This document shows, in pieces, positions 36,209 to 45,800 of a DNA stretch of 64,000 bases. Location: NCBI RefSeq assembly GCF_040869045.1, contig NC_090319.1, forward strand, positions 261,966,897 to 262,030,896, read 5' to 3'. Positions within the stretch are counted from its first letter, which is position 1. Every line of letters begins with the position of its first letter. The position numbers and the translations under genes are program-made. The notes under the pieces were generated by a model. It saw only the letters and a list, made by a program, of their open reading frames with translations, ran no database searches and was not told the origin of the DNA. The stretch is from Eurosta solidaginis. Taxonomy: Eukaryota > Arthropoda > Insecta > Diptera > Tephritidae.

Positions 36209-36232
36209 GGGGGGGGGGGGGGGGGGGGGGGG
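36209..36232 (+). repeat. Run of 24 G
   Basis: An uninterrupted 24-base G run is followed by aatggggg, cccccggacccgggg and ctgggggcccg. It could form a G-quadruplex; runs of this length are also prone to assembly error. Confidence 0.9.
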
Positions 36233-36880
36233 AATGGGGGATTACCCCCGGACCCGGGGTTTCTGGGGGCCCGCGATTTAGAAGTACTAAGACATTTTTT
36301 TTAATTCCGGAGAATCTTTAGTTATTCCATGTGCAATTTTTATACCGAATTTCAAAAGCAAAGAAATGTGTGTTAGTTAGTCGCCGGTGTTTGAAGAGAT
36401 TCGTCGGTCGATTTTGTTCAAACGTGGACCCGGATACCCCTAGAATGTGTGGGTAATATGGATATGAAATGAAAGCTGTTGCTGAGAGCTCTAAAGTAAT
36501 TTTCATTGTGATATTCGAATTAGGCGCATCAACCTGGCAAAACTGATAAATATGCATGCGAAGCCGAAATAAAGACATGAATTAATAATACCCACATACC
36601 TATTTACATACATACGTCCTATTCGATTTGCCTAAAATTTGGTATATAAATTTGCCCATATTAGTATTTACGATGTTTTTTTCCGGGAAGTAGACCAGAG
36701 ACGGACTGGGACTGGGATTAGGACTAGAACTGGGACTGAGAATCGGAGTGGAGAAGGAGACTGAGAAAGAAATAGAATGAGACGAATATGGAGATAAATG
36801 AAGCGAAAAAGACGGAGGGAGAAGTGAATAAAGGAGGGAGGGCGAGTTAGACGGAAAAACTTATTAAAATATATATTTAT

Positions 36881-36919
36881 ATTTGGCCTATATGCAAAAT
36901 ATATGCATATAGGCCAAAT
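36881..36919. repeat. 16-bp perfect hairpin near Helitron-like 3' end
   Basis: Arm 36881-36896 (atttggcctatatgca) pairs perfectly with 36904-36919 around a 7-nt loop. It sits about 30 nt before the terminal CTAG. Helitrons usually have a hairpin close to the 3' end; copy 1 lacks this one. Confidence 0.75.
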
Positions 36920-37016
36920 TTAGGGCAGAACAACGTCTCCCGGGTCTGCTAGTATACTTATATTATTCTTGGTTATATTGCATAAGGCAACGTTAAAGGA
37001 AGACATAAGAAACACG

Positions 37017-37452
37017 AAAAAACACAAGCAGGTCCTTGGTGAACTCCATAGACAGGCGTCGGACCTTTATGTCGGGAATTGCCCGGTGAATCCAGTAGTT
37101 GAAGAAAAATATCCAGAACTCGCGGAAGAGGAACGCATACTCCCCAGGGAAACGCGTGTCACTCTTGCTCAACTTCGTTCTGGATACTGTAACAGGTTAA
37201 ACTCTTACCTATCCAGAATCAACCCCGACATACAAAATGTATGCCCCGCTTGCAATGTGTCCCCACATGACACCAACCATCTCTTTAATTGTAGTGTGGA
37301 ACCAACGCCTCTAACACCCCTTTCCTTATGGTCCACCCCTGTTGAAACGGCAAGTTTCCTTGGACTCCCGTTAGAGGATATTGATGACAATTTGTGATCG
37401 GTCGCGGCTATTAGGTGGGGCGAGCATTGCTACAACAACAACAACAACAACA
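37017..37452 (+). mobile_element. 5'-truncated copy of the 42-kb LINE, with target duplication
   Basis: From 37017 the sequence follows 45745-46172 of the full-length element with about half a dozen differences, including the stop codon and the (CAA)n tail. The last roughly 128 residues of ORF2, including the CPACN-x4-H C-terminal finger, remain open to the stop at 37397. The word acataagaaacacg occurs at 37003-37016 and 37450-37463, a 11-14 bp target duplication (the first bases merge with the CAA tail). Codons before 37017 are host flank. Confidence 0.88.
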
Positions 37453-37463
37453 TAAGAAACACG

Positions 37464-38301
37464 CAATAAAAAGGATCACGGCGCTTGAAAAAGTACTAAA
37501 CGCAAAATGAAAGTCATGCACAGCAATCCAGAAGAAGACGAAACTCGCCTTATATGCATAAGAACAACTGGACATACATATATACAAACCATCCATCCAT
37601 ACAAAGAACAAAATGAAAAAAATAAAACAACTATAAAGAACACAAAAACAACAAACGAACAGCTTGAAGCTTCGAAGTATTACAAAAGTTCTTATTATAA
37701 TCCTTGCTAAAACTCACTAACACTATCTACTTTAATACAATATCATAGAAAAAGTCAACCACCCACTTGCTCTTGCCCACTTCAGTTAACTTTCTATTTT
37801 AGAAAGTAATGCAAATTTATGCAAAACTTTATATATTTTATTTTCATTTTAAACACACCGTGTAATGTAATATCTCGGGTAAACAAATGTACGTAGACAA
37901 AATTTGCATTTAATTATAAAAGTGCAGATATACAAAACCAAAAACTCAGATTACTACTTACAAAAAAAATAATACAAATGTTGAATGCAAACAAAATTAA
38001 ACTAAAAAACTTATAATTGAAACAACACAACTACTAGCAATACTAGGAAGCTTAACTAAGAATATTCGTGCTATACAGTTAGAAAGGGTTGCCATTTATA
38101 GAAATTTTGACAGGTTATTGTGAGCCGGCTTTCGCTTTTGTTTCCGGATTCACCACTCCTATCAGCTCGATGGAGAAATTGAGGAGTTAATATGAGACAG
38201 GTGTCTGGTTGTGCTAGGAGCTCGGTGTCAGCAGGAAATTCAAGGTGCCAGATGATCACTGCAGTGCCTTTAGGTGGAGGTCGACGCTATTAAGACTGTG
38301 G
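37464..38301. other. No recognisable feature
   Basis: AT-rich non-coding DNA. Confidence 0.3.
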
Positions 38302-38313
38302 TAGGTGGGATGC

Positions 38314-38560
38314 CTGTTGGCGGCCGCCGTAGTGTGATGGTAGCGTGCTCCACCTACCACACCGAGGATCCTGAAATCATGCCCCGGGAATGCAACATCA
38401 AAACGAAGTTTTTCAATAAGAATACATTTTTTCTAAGCGGGGACGCCCCTCGGCAGTGTTTGACAAGCACTCCGAGTGTAGCAAGACGCAAATTGGAAGA
38501 GAAGATCGGCCTAACATCTCTTCGGAGGTTATCGTGCCATACATTTATTTATTTCTTATA
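38314..38560 (+). mobile_element. SINE family A, internally deleted copy 2, with target duplication
   Basis: The tRNA-like head (tgatggtagcgtgctccacc then taccacaccg) is followed by ctaagcggggacgcccctcg. The body then jumps from ccgagtgtag to gacgcaaattgg, about 110 nt shorter than full copies. It ends with cttcggaggttatcg and a tttatttatttct tail. The 12-mer taggtgggatgc lies at 38302-38313 and 38561-38572, a target duplication. Confidence 0.8.
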
Positions 38561-38574
38561 TAGGTGGGATGCTG

Positions 38575-39239
38575 TAACTGCCACTGGATTCAATATTTAC
38601 TTCAAGAGTCAGGCTGCTTTTTAAACCCCAAGGTATGCCAACTATTAGGTTCAACTCGAACTACTTTTTTTCAAAAGTAGTGAGTGTGAATACTGTGCGC
38701 CTTAATGCACGGGGCAGCCCAACGGAGTATTCATTCAGACACTTTACAGACTTTTTTGAGGGTCGGGACGCAGTCAACTCACCGGATCAAAAATTCCAGA
38801 TCGAAGTCTGCCTTTCTCGTAACTTTAAAGTCGACATGCAGCTATTCGCTAACTAACTGAAAGCTAAATATGAGTTGTGGTAACACAACGGTCCAAAAGA
38901 AGAGGTCCGAGTGAGCCGTTTTTTAACTAGGCAGCCTCCACCCAACCTAATCTAATGTCTTCCATTTGTTTCACGCATCTCCGACGAGGCCTTCCTTAGC
39001 TTTTGGTATGTAGTAGGAATACTTTTCGTATGACCTAGATAACCAAGCCTGTGGGGTTTTCTACGCTGCACTATGTGCATGTTTGCGTGTACTTTTCTTA
39101 GATGCAAGCCTTTGGCATCAAAGTAAGGACGATAGATATTCCGAAATTTCTTCAAATACCACAAAGGTCAACCTTATTCGGACACATACATCAAGACAGG
39201 TAGGTGACCTATAGACCTACAGCGGCATGATTTTGGTTC
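38575..39239. other. No supported gene
   Basis: Short frames on both strands; nothing with a recognisable domain. Confidence 0.3.
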
Positions 39240-39625
39240 GTTGTGAGAGGAGTTTAATTTTCAATAGTCTACTCAGTCGAAAGTTGCATTGTCGGCATTG
39301 CATCCGCTGTCAATGCTGGTTCCTTAAAAAAGGAAATTCTTCACTGAATTTATGTTCGTGATCAGTGACGAGGCTATGAAGATGAGAATACGCAGATTTG
39401 TTCTCTGATGGCAGCAAGTTCTTTGTCTTGACGTCGTTCATTCCGCATTTTCCTCCACTTTATCCATACAAATGAAGCCGGAACTGACGGTGGTTTAGAA
39501 CAATCTTCTCAGGTGTCATATTAAAGAAATCGTACGATAAGGAGTCGCCTTGTCTGAAGCCTCGATTGATTTCGAATGAGTGGCAGATATCCCATCTTTA
39601 CTGACCTGATAGTGTTACTGAAAGC
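39240..39625 (-). pseudogene. RTE-like LINE, reverse transcriptase fragment
   Basis: On the minus strand the reading starts with FEINRGFRQGDSLSYDFFN, which is the RTE-type version of the GxxQGdxLS motif B of reverse transcriptase. It continues with decayed sequence towards the LLKIKLLSQRTK block seen in the copy at 62.8 kb. Stops and deletions are present and the YADD region is missing. Confidence 0.65.
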
Positions 39626-39639
39626 CATATGCTCTTTTC

Positions 39640-40061
39640 AGGAACCTCAAATCAGACATGTGAAGGAGAAAATTCCTGAGTAATTGAAAAAAAAAACATT
39701 AAAATTACCTTAAAAAAAGTTGGCAACCCTAACGCACTGACTAAAAATATCTTTCCCATAAAACACTCGTGCACCTCGAGTGCAGTGCGCTACTGTTGGA
39801 GTGTCGCTCGTCATTCATGCGTGCTTTGACTGGGAGTTGGCGTAAGAAATGTGCTGAATTGCATCCAAGTGTGGCATGTAGAACGATTATTTTTGGGGTT
39901 GCGGTCATATGCCTTAGTGGCATTTTAGTAGCAGCGCACGAAAATGTTGTTGTTGTGAAAGCAATATATGGAATAAGAGGGCAGAGGATGTGTACGAGCA
40001 TGTGGCAAGCTGTCCACCCTACATCTGGGCGTGTCGTACATTTGAAAATATATATATGCAT
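39640..40061. other. No recognisable feature
   Basis: Overlapping frames of about 100 codons on both strands (39741-40065) show no known domain and probably reflect a locally stop-poor stretch. Confidence 0.3.
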
Positions 40062-40429
40062 ATAAAATAAAAAAAATAAATGTAAGGCGCGATAACCTCC
40101 GAAGAGATCTAAGGCCGAGCTTCTCTTCCAATTTGCGTCGTGCTCCTCTTGATTTTTCCCTACAAATTGGCCGGACGGGACCTACATGTTTTATGCCGAC
40201 TCCGAACGGCATCTGCAAGGCAGATGAGTTTTCACTGAGAGCTTTTCATGGCAGAAATACAATCGGAGCGCTTGCCAGACACTGCCGAGGGGCGACCCCG
40301 CTTAGAAAAATTTTCTTCTAATTGAAAAATCGTATTTCTAAAATTTTGATGTTGCTTTGCCCGGGAGTTGAACCCAGGGCATACGGTGTGATAGGCGGAG
40401 CACGCTACCATCACACCACGGTGGCCGCC
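40062..40429 (-). mobile_element. SINE family A, full-length antisense copy 3
   Basis: Minus strand: head ggcggccaccgtggtgtgat, gtagcgtgctccgcctatca, B-box region ctgggttcaactcccgggca, body with aagcggggtcgcccctcggc and catctgccttgcagatgccg, and an A/T-rich tail cgcgccttacatttattttt. Box A and B spacing fits a tRNA-derived polymerase III promoter. Flanks show similar atatgcata words on each side, but an exact target duplication is not clear. Confidence 0.8.
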
Positions 40430-40780
40430 AATATGTGCATATATGCATACATAAAAAACGAGCATTTCATTTGGAGTAAGAGCTGAAAATCGTTTGCAAA
40501 AGTGCAGTCGCATTGCATAAGTTAAAATAAATTTGTAAAATAAAAAGAAAATTGTAAAATGCCTAGTATACTTGGGAGTTCCCAGCCTGGGGCGAGTATT
40601 TTGTGTTCAAATATATTTATTTAGATTGCTTATTATGCAGACACGCCTATTATTACAGATGTTCACCTTATATAAAATTAAATTATTAATAATAGCAGCG
40701 AAAATGACTTGCATATTGTATCCGTTATTTTTTTTATTTTCGCCAATTAAACAAAAAAAAATTGATTAAGTTATGTAGCG
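40430..40780. other. No recognisable feature
   Basis: AT-rich non-coding sequence. Confidence 0.3.
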
Positions 40781-41340
40781 AAAACTATGTACTCTAATTT
40801 CGAAAACGTTTGTGAAAAATTTGGAAAATTCGACAAAGGTTTTGAAAATCTTCCAGAATATTTTCAAGTTTATGTTTAGAGTTTTAGGAAGCTTTTTGAG
40901 TACGCAGTTTGGAAACCTCCCCAAATTCGCAACGGTTTTCAAGAATTTTTTTTTTTTTGTGAGGAACATTTTATTTCTTTTATCAATGCAAACTTTTAGA
41001 GACTTCAAATTAGCACCAGACTAAAATTAATTTAAAACTGATTTCTCAAAATATTTCCCAAATTTGTATAAAAAATTTTCCAAATTTTTCGAAAAACTTT
41101 ACGAAAATGAATTGCATAGTTTTGTTCTTTGATTCTCTAATGTTAAAAAATTGAGCTTACACTATTTGTTACGTTAGAACGGTTGGACGTATTTGAAAAA
41201 AATCAGTACTGCACAGGAAACAGCGATTTGAAAATCGGTATGACTCTGAGTACAGCATCGAGCAGAAAAATAGCAATGACAATTTTTATCAGTTTACATC
41301 AATTAAACTCTTTTTTTTATAATTTTTTTCGGGATCATTA
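40781..41340. repeat. AT-rich foldback family, fragments
   Basis: Contains the family terminus gtacagcatcgagcagaaaa then tagcaatgacaatttttatc at about 41241-41275. To its left lie aagcgttt/tcgaaaa-rich segments and agactaaaattaatt. Only one terminus is recognisable, so the copy is broken. Confidence 0.4.
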
Positions 41341-41840
41341 GGGGTCCACCTTTGAATCATTTTGTAACAACTTCCAGACAATCCACGGATTAATAAGGGT
41401 CAAACTCTGTGCTATGCCCGAAAAATTTTGGGATAGTGGTGTCGATATAACTTTGGAAAAATTTATGTGATTTTATGGAATAAAGTATTGCAGGACCATT
41501 TCGAAATCATGTCCAGACTTATTCCAAGTTTTTTCGGGATAATTGTTTAAGGGGTCATTTCGGGACCAGGATAGCTTCTGGATGGCTTTGAAATAATTTT
41601 AGGACCATTTCGGTATTTTTTTAAGGATCCTAACACAACTAGTTTTGAACTCTTTGGCATTGCTTTTGGGAACAGATAATTTTTTATTTTTATTTTTTTC
41701 TTATTACTTTGCAACTACTTAGGAATCACTTCGGTAACATTTTGAAATTATTTTTAATGTTATTCCCGAAGTTCTTTTTTTAATTTTTTGAAACTATTTC
41801 TAGAAAGTTGTTCCTCCTGAAAACGTTTTCTTAAATCACT
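41341..41840 (+). repeat. Degenerate DNA resembling the 533-bp palindrome interior
   Basis: Words such as gtcatttcgggacca, aataattttaggaccatttc and tgaaactattt repeat loosely and resemble the interior of the palindrome at 19.4-20.0 kb (ttattttaggtatcatttcg). Similarity is patchy; treat as tentative. Confidence 0.25.
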
Positions 41841-42116
41841 ATAACTCTGAGTCTATAACGAATAATATTTAGTAAATGGGTCATATACTTAAATCGAGGT
41901 CCAATCAGTTTTGGATTTTCAATTCAAAGAAATTACATTTTTCGTGGGGACTCACCGGCTTTTAATGACAATTTCTACTCCTTTCATGTTCATTTTCCAG
42001 AACAAAGTTGTTGTATGAGTAATATCTAATGAGAATAGTCTAAATGCTTTAAAGTAATTAAGTTCATCACTAAGCTGCTGTTAGTGATTAAGATATTTAG
42101 TACACCAAATGCTAAT

Positions 42117-42131
42117 ACCAAACACTAATAC
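42117..42131 (+). repeat. Target-site duplication, left copy
   Basis: The 15-mer accaaacactaatac is identical to 46173-46187 on the other side of the LINE. It fixes the element's first base as G42132. Confidence 0.93.
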
Positions 42132-42196
42132 GCTTCCCAAGGCAGTCGGTTCTATGTACCGGAGCGACTCGGGATTTTTCCCGACCAAGGACTGTC
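42132..42196 (+). ncRNA. Candidate HDV-like self-cleaving ribozyme at LINE 5' end
   Basis: Folding by eye gives the HDV double-pseudoknot order. P1: 42132-42136 (GCUUC) with 42161-42165 (GGAGC), one G-U pair. P2: 42141-42147 (GGCAGUC) with 42190-42196 (GACUGUC). P3: 42148-42150 (GGU) with 42158-42160 (ACC). P1.1: UC 42151-42152 with GA 42166-42167. P4: UCGGGA 42169-42174 with UCCCGA 42179-42184, loop UUUU. J4/2 is CCAAG, fitting the CNRA catalytic strand, with C85 of 42185 in the place of the active cytosine. Cleavage would fall 5' of G42132, exactly at the target-duplication edge. P1 is short (5 bp; 7 is usual), so activity is unproven. Such ribozymes are known at 5' ends of R2, L1Tc and other LINEs. 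Confidence 0.7.
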
Positions 42197-42801
42197 ATTT
42201 CAGTGTGACCCCATTTAATTTGTTTCGTCCCTCCCACAAATTGTCATCCTCCCAGCAGCTCCTTGCAGCAGGACTGCTACATATTCTCTTACTCCGGGAA
42301 GGTATCGAACCCAATCCGGGTCCGTCTCCTGACCCCGGTCATGAGAAATGGTTTTGCTGCATCTGCCAGAAAAGAATCTTTTTAGGACGGTCATACTCTG
42401 TTCAGTGTGTCTCGTGCAAGGGATGGTTGCATCGGATAGGTTGTTCTGTGCTTGATCCCAAAACCCGACGTCAACGTAACTTTTATAAATCTTTTGTGGC
42501 TCCTTGCTGCTCACGCCCAAGGGCGTCCCGTAGTCTACGCCTAAGCGTATCCCCACTACCTTCCAGCAGCTTCGCTGCTCAGCAAGCCACAACAAGTACC
42601 CGCTGCTGCCCAACAACTCAAACAGCTGATACCACTCATAACTACTACCTTCGTAGTAGAGCTGGTAGCAATGCTGAGCATCAGCCCCTGCCCCTGTCTT
42701 CTTCTCCCCCCCCTCTTTTCTGGCAGCAATCGTGCAGGTCAGGGAAACAGACTCTTAGTCCCTGCCTCCGTTTGCACCGTCTGCCAGCACAGAATATATA
42801 G
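42154..42801 (+). CDS. LINE ORF1 / N-terminal part: 2A-like motif and PHD-like zinc finger
   Basis: About 215 residues from the ATG at 42154, which lies in loop L3 of the candidate ribozyme. The in-frame ATG at 42109 is in host flank and was not used. Residues near 42271-42324 encode LLHILLLREGIEPNPGP, a 2A-like ribosome-skipping motif with the NPGP core but Gly where the usual Asp of D(V/I)ExNPGP stands. A cysteine-rich finger follows (42349-42516: CCIC...CVSCKGWLH...C...APCC), resembling a PHD or nucleic-acid-binding treble clef. The rest is Ser/Pro/Ala-rich. If 2A works, the first 56 residues are released and the rest starts at proline. The frame ends at 42801, overlapping ORF2 by 131 nt; a single-base change in the C8 run at 42706-42713 would join the two frames. 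Confidence 0.75.
   Translation: MYRSDSGFFPTKDCHFSVTPFNLFRPSHKLSSSQQLLAAGLLHILLLREGIEPNPGPSPDPGHEKWFCCICQKRIFLGRSYSVQCVSCKGWLHRIGCSVLDPKTRRQRNFYKSFVAPCCSRPRASRSLRLSVSPLPSSSFAAQQATTSTRCCPTTQTADTTHNYYLRSRAGSNAEHQPLPLSSSPPPLFWQQSCRSGKQTLSPCLRLHRLPAQNI
42313..42324 (+). other. 2A-like ribosome-skipping site (NPGP)
   Basis: Codons aat ccg ggt ccg encode NPGP after a hydrophobic leucine-rich stretch. In known 2A peptides the ribosome fails to join G to the final P. Here the -8 to -3 context is REGIEP, so the conserved Asp before the hydrophobic residue is Gly. Function is plausible but untested. Confidence 0.6.
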
Positions 42802-45800
42802 GTTCGCGACATCCGCTCAATGCAGCTCCTGCCTTGGGTGGTGCCACTTTCCTAGATGTTCTGGTTTCCGCGACGGCAACCCCTCGACGGGTTTCATCGC
42901 GCCATGTTGCCAGGTCGCAAACCCAAATCATCCGGGTACCCCAATGCATGCCCAAGGGCGCCCAGTCCCAAGGCCACAACAGCAATTGCGTCCTGGCCTT
43001 CCACAACCTAGGCGTAGTCACCCCTCACTTACCCCTAGAGTGGCGGCGTCACCCCTCATGCACTTCAGAATTCTGCAGTTCAACTGTAATGGACTAACTG
43101 GGAAGATTACGGAGATAGTCGATTTCATGAAGCGGCACAACATCCGCATTGCTGCGATTCAAGAGACTAAACTCACAGCAAGATCTGCATTGCAGACCTG
43201 CTCTGGTTATAATGTCCACAGGAAAGACCGCGAGAGCGGAAATGGAGGCGGCCTCGCGTTTATTATACACCACTCTGTGCAATATCATATATTTGATCCT
43301 GGCATCGACCGCAGTGACAATGTCTTAGAACGTCAAGGCCTATCTGTCCGGTCAGGCGATGCAAATCTAGAAATCATCAACATCTACATCCCTCCTGTCA
43401 CCTGTTGCCCCAGTGGATACCGCCCCAATATCGAGGCCTTACTCACTGGCAACAATCGCATTATCTTAGGCGATTTCAATGCCCATCATGACCTATGGCA
43501 TTCAAACTTGCGGGCGGACAGTAGGGGTGAGATGTTGGCGGATCAAATAGACGAAACGACGTTCTGCACAATAAACGGAGACGCCCCCACACGTATGGTA
43601 GGAAGCTGTCATAGCTCGCCAGATATCTCAATCGTAAGCGCAGAACTCGTAAACTGCGTCAACTGGCAGCCGATGGTAACATTGGCATCCGACCACCTGC
43701 CCATACTTATTTCGTTCGAGCGTACCGCCGACTTCATCGTCACCGAAAAACGCACTTTCATAAACTTCAAAAAAGGAAAGTGGGAAGAATATAAATCTGC
43801 AACAGACAGCAGCTTTGCTGCCCTCCCTATCCCGACTGATGCCCGCCAAGGGGAGCGTGCCTTCCGTAAGGTCATTGAATCCGCCTCGGCACATTTCATT
43901 CCCGCCGGGAGAATTCCCGAAATCCGGCCCCACTTCCCGGCGGAGGCCGCGAGCTTAGCGAGGGAACGCGACCTTATAAGACAGCTTGATCCAGGCGACC
44001 CCCAAATAAGGGATATAAACCAACGCATCAGATTGCTTGTGGACGAACACAAGCGGGCGAAATGGGAAGAGCACCTAAGAGGTTGTAACCTCTCTACCGG
44101 TGTAGGTAAACTTTGGTCCACTGTAAAGTCCCTATCGAATCCGACTAAGCACAAAGACAAAGTTTCCATCGCCTTTGGCGATAAGGTGCTGTCGGATGCG
44201 AAAAAATGCGCGAGCGCTTTCTGCCGACAATATATAATGCATCCTACGGTCGACAAAGATAGACGGAGAGCCAATAGGCACGCGCATAAACACAAACTCA
44301 GCGCGTCACCAATTACCATCACCGCTAGAGAGGTTGAGGACGCCATTGGTCGCGCTAAACCATCCAAAGCAGTGGGCCCAGACGGCATAGCCATGCCGAT
44401 GCTTAAAAACCTAGGGAAAGAGGGTTTCAAATATTTAGCGCATGTCTTCAACCTGTCTCTTTCCACCTTTGTCATACCCGAGAAATGGAAAATGGCCAAG
44501 GTGGTCCCGCTACTAAAGCCTGGGAAACCAGCTAACGTAGGTGAGTCATATCGTCCGATATCTCTCCTATCGCCAGTGGCAAAGACGCTTGAAGCCATTT
44601 GGCTCCCTTATTTCCAAGCACATTTGCAGCTAGCCCCTCATCAGCATGGCTTCAGAAAACTCCATAGCACTACCTCCGCGCTAAATGTCATTGGCACCCA
44701 GATAAATTGCGGTTTGAATCAATATCCCCACCATAGAACAGTACTCGTAGCTTTAGACCTATCAAAAGCTTTTGATACGGTCAACCATGGCTCGTTACTG
44801 CAAGACCTGGAAGGGTCCACCCTTCCCCCATGTCTTAAAAGGTGGACCGCAAATTATCTGGGTGGTCGGCAGGCATCGGTGCAATTCAGAAACGAAACAT
44901 CAAAACAAAGGAGAATTAAACAAGGGGTGCCACAGGGTGGTGTCCTATCCCCGCTTTTGTTTAATTTCTACATATCTAAGCTACCTTCACCACCGGAAGG
45001 AGTCACAATCGTTTCCTACGCCGATGACTGCACAATAATGGCCACAGGCTCAGGCCCAAAGATCGATGAGCTATGCAATAAAATAAACGGCTATCTCCCT
45101 GATCTCTCCAGTTTTTTCGCCTCGCGAAACCTGGCATTGTCACCGACTAAATCTTCCGCGACCTTGTTTACAACATGGACGCCCCAAATGTCGACCATAT
45201 TGAACATCCACGTCGATGGCATTACGCTACCGACTGTCCTACACCCCAAAATCTTGGGTGTGACGTTTGATCAGGATCTACATTTTGGTGCGCACGCAAC
45301 CGCAATTGTTCCAAGAATTCAGAGCCGTAATAAAATCCTCAAATCCCTTGCTGGCAGTACCTGGGGAAAAGATAAAGAAACGCTCTTGACCACATACAAA
45401 GCAATTAGCCAGCCGATTACGTGCTACGCGTCACCCATATGGTCACCAAGCCTAAAAACCACCCACTGGAAGAAACTACAGGCCTGCCAAAATACTGCTT
45501 TCAGAATCGCCACGGGCTGTCTTCTTATGTCCCCAGAACACCATCTGCATAATGAGGCGAGAATACTCCCCATCAGGGAGAGAAATGAGATGCTGACCAA
45601 ACAGTTTCTGTTGAATACCCAGAAACCTGGGCATCCCAACAGACTTCTGATTGACGAACCAGCACCGCCTAGGGGCCTAAGGAGTCATCTCCGTAAGCAT
45701 TTTGAGGAAATACGGCACCTGAGAACCCAGCCGTATGAAGCGGAAAAACACAAGCAGGTCCTTGGTGAACTCCATAGACAGGCGTCGGACCTTTATGTCG

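Larger units (their letters stand above)
35862..36952 (+). mobile_element. Helitron-like element, copy 2 (single minisatellite unit)
   Basis: Its left end (atatatacaaatcacgtgtc) and right end (caacgtctcccgggtctgct then ag|t) match copy 1 at 6472-10425. It carries only one partial minisatellite unit (36420-36510, with aacgtggacccgga, cccctagaatgtgtg, gaaagctgttg) instead of about sixteen. The GGGACT block is at 36697-36745. The 3' end is CTAG followed by T. A stem of 16 bp (36881-36896 with 36904-36919) lies about 30 nt before the end. No proteins are encoded. Confidence 0.7.

Noticed and set aside
39741..40065. Overlapping frames of about 100 codons on both strands
   Set aside because: No domain, and the coincidence of both strands being open suggests a stop-poor stretch, not a gene.
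42109..42153. First 15 codons of the open frame before ORF1
   Set aside because: These bases are host flank and target duplication plus the ribozyme 5' strand; the element's own first ATG is 42154.
43609..44598. 329-codon open frame on the minus strand
   Set aside because: It lies entirely antisense to the intact LINE ORF2, has no known domain, and the sense strand clearly encodes endonuclease and reverse transcriptase.
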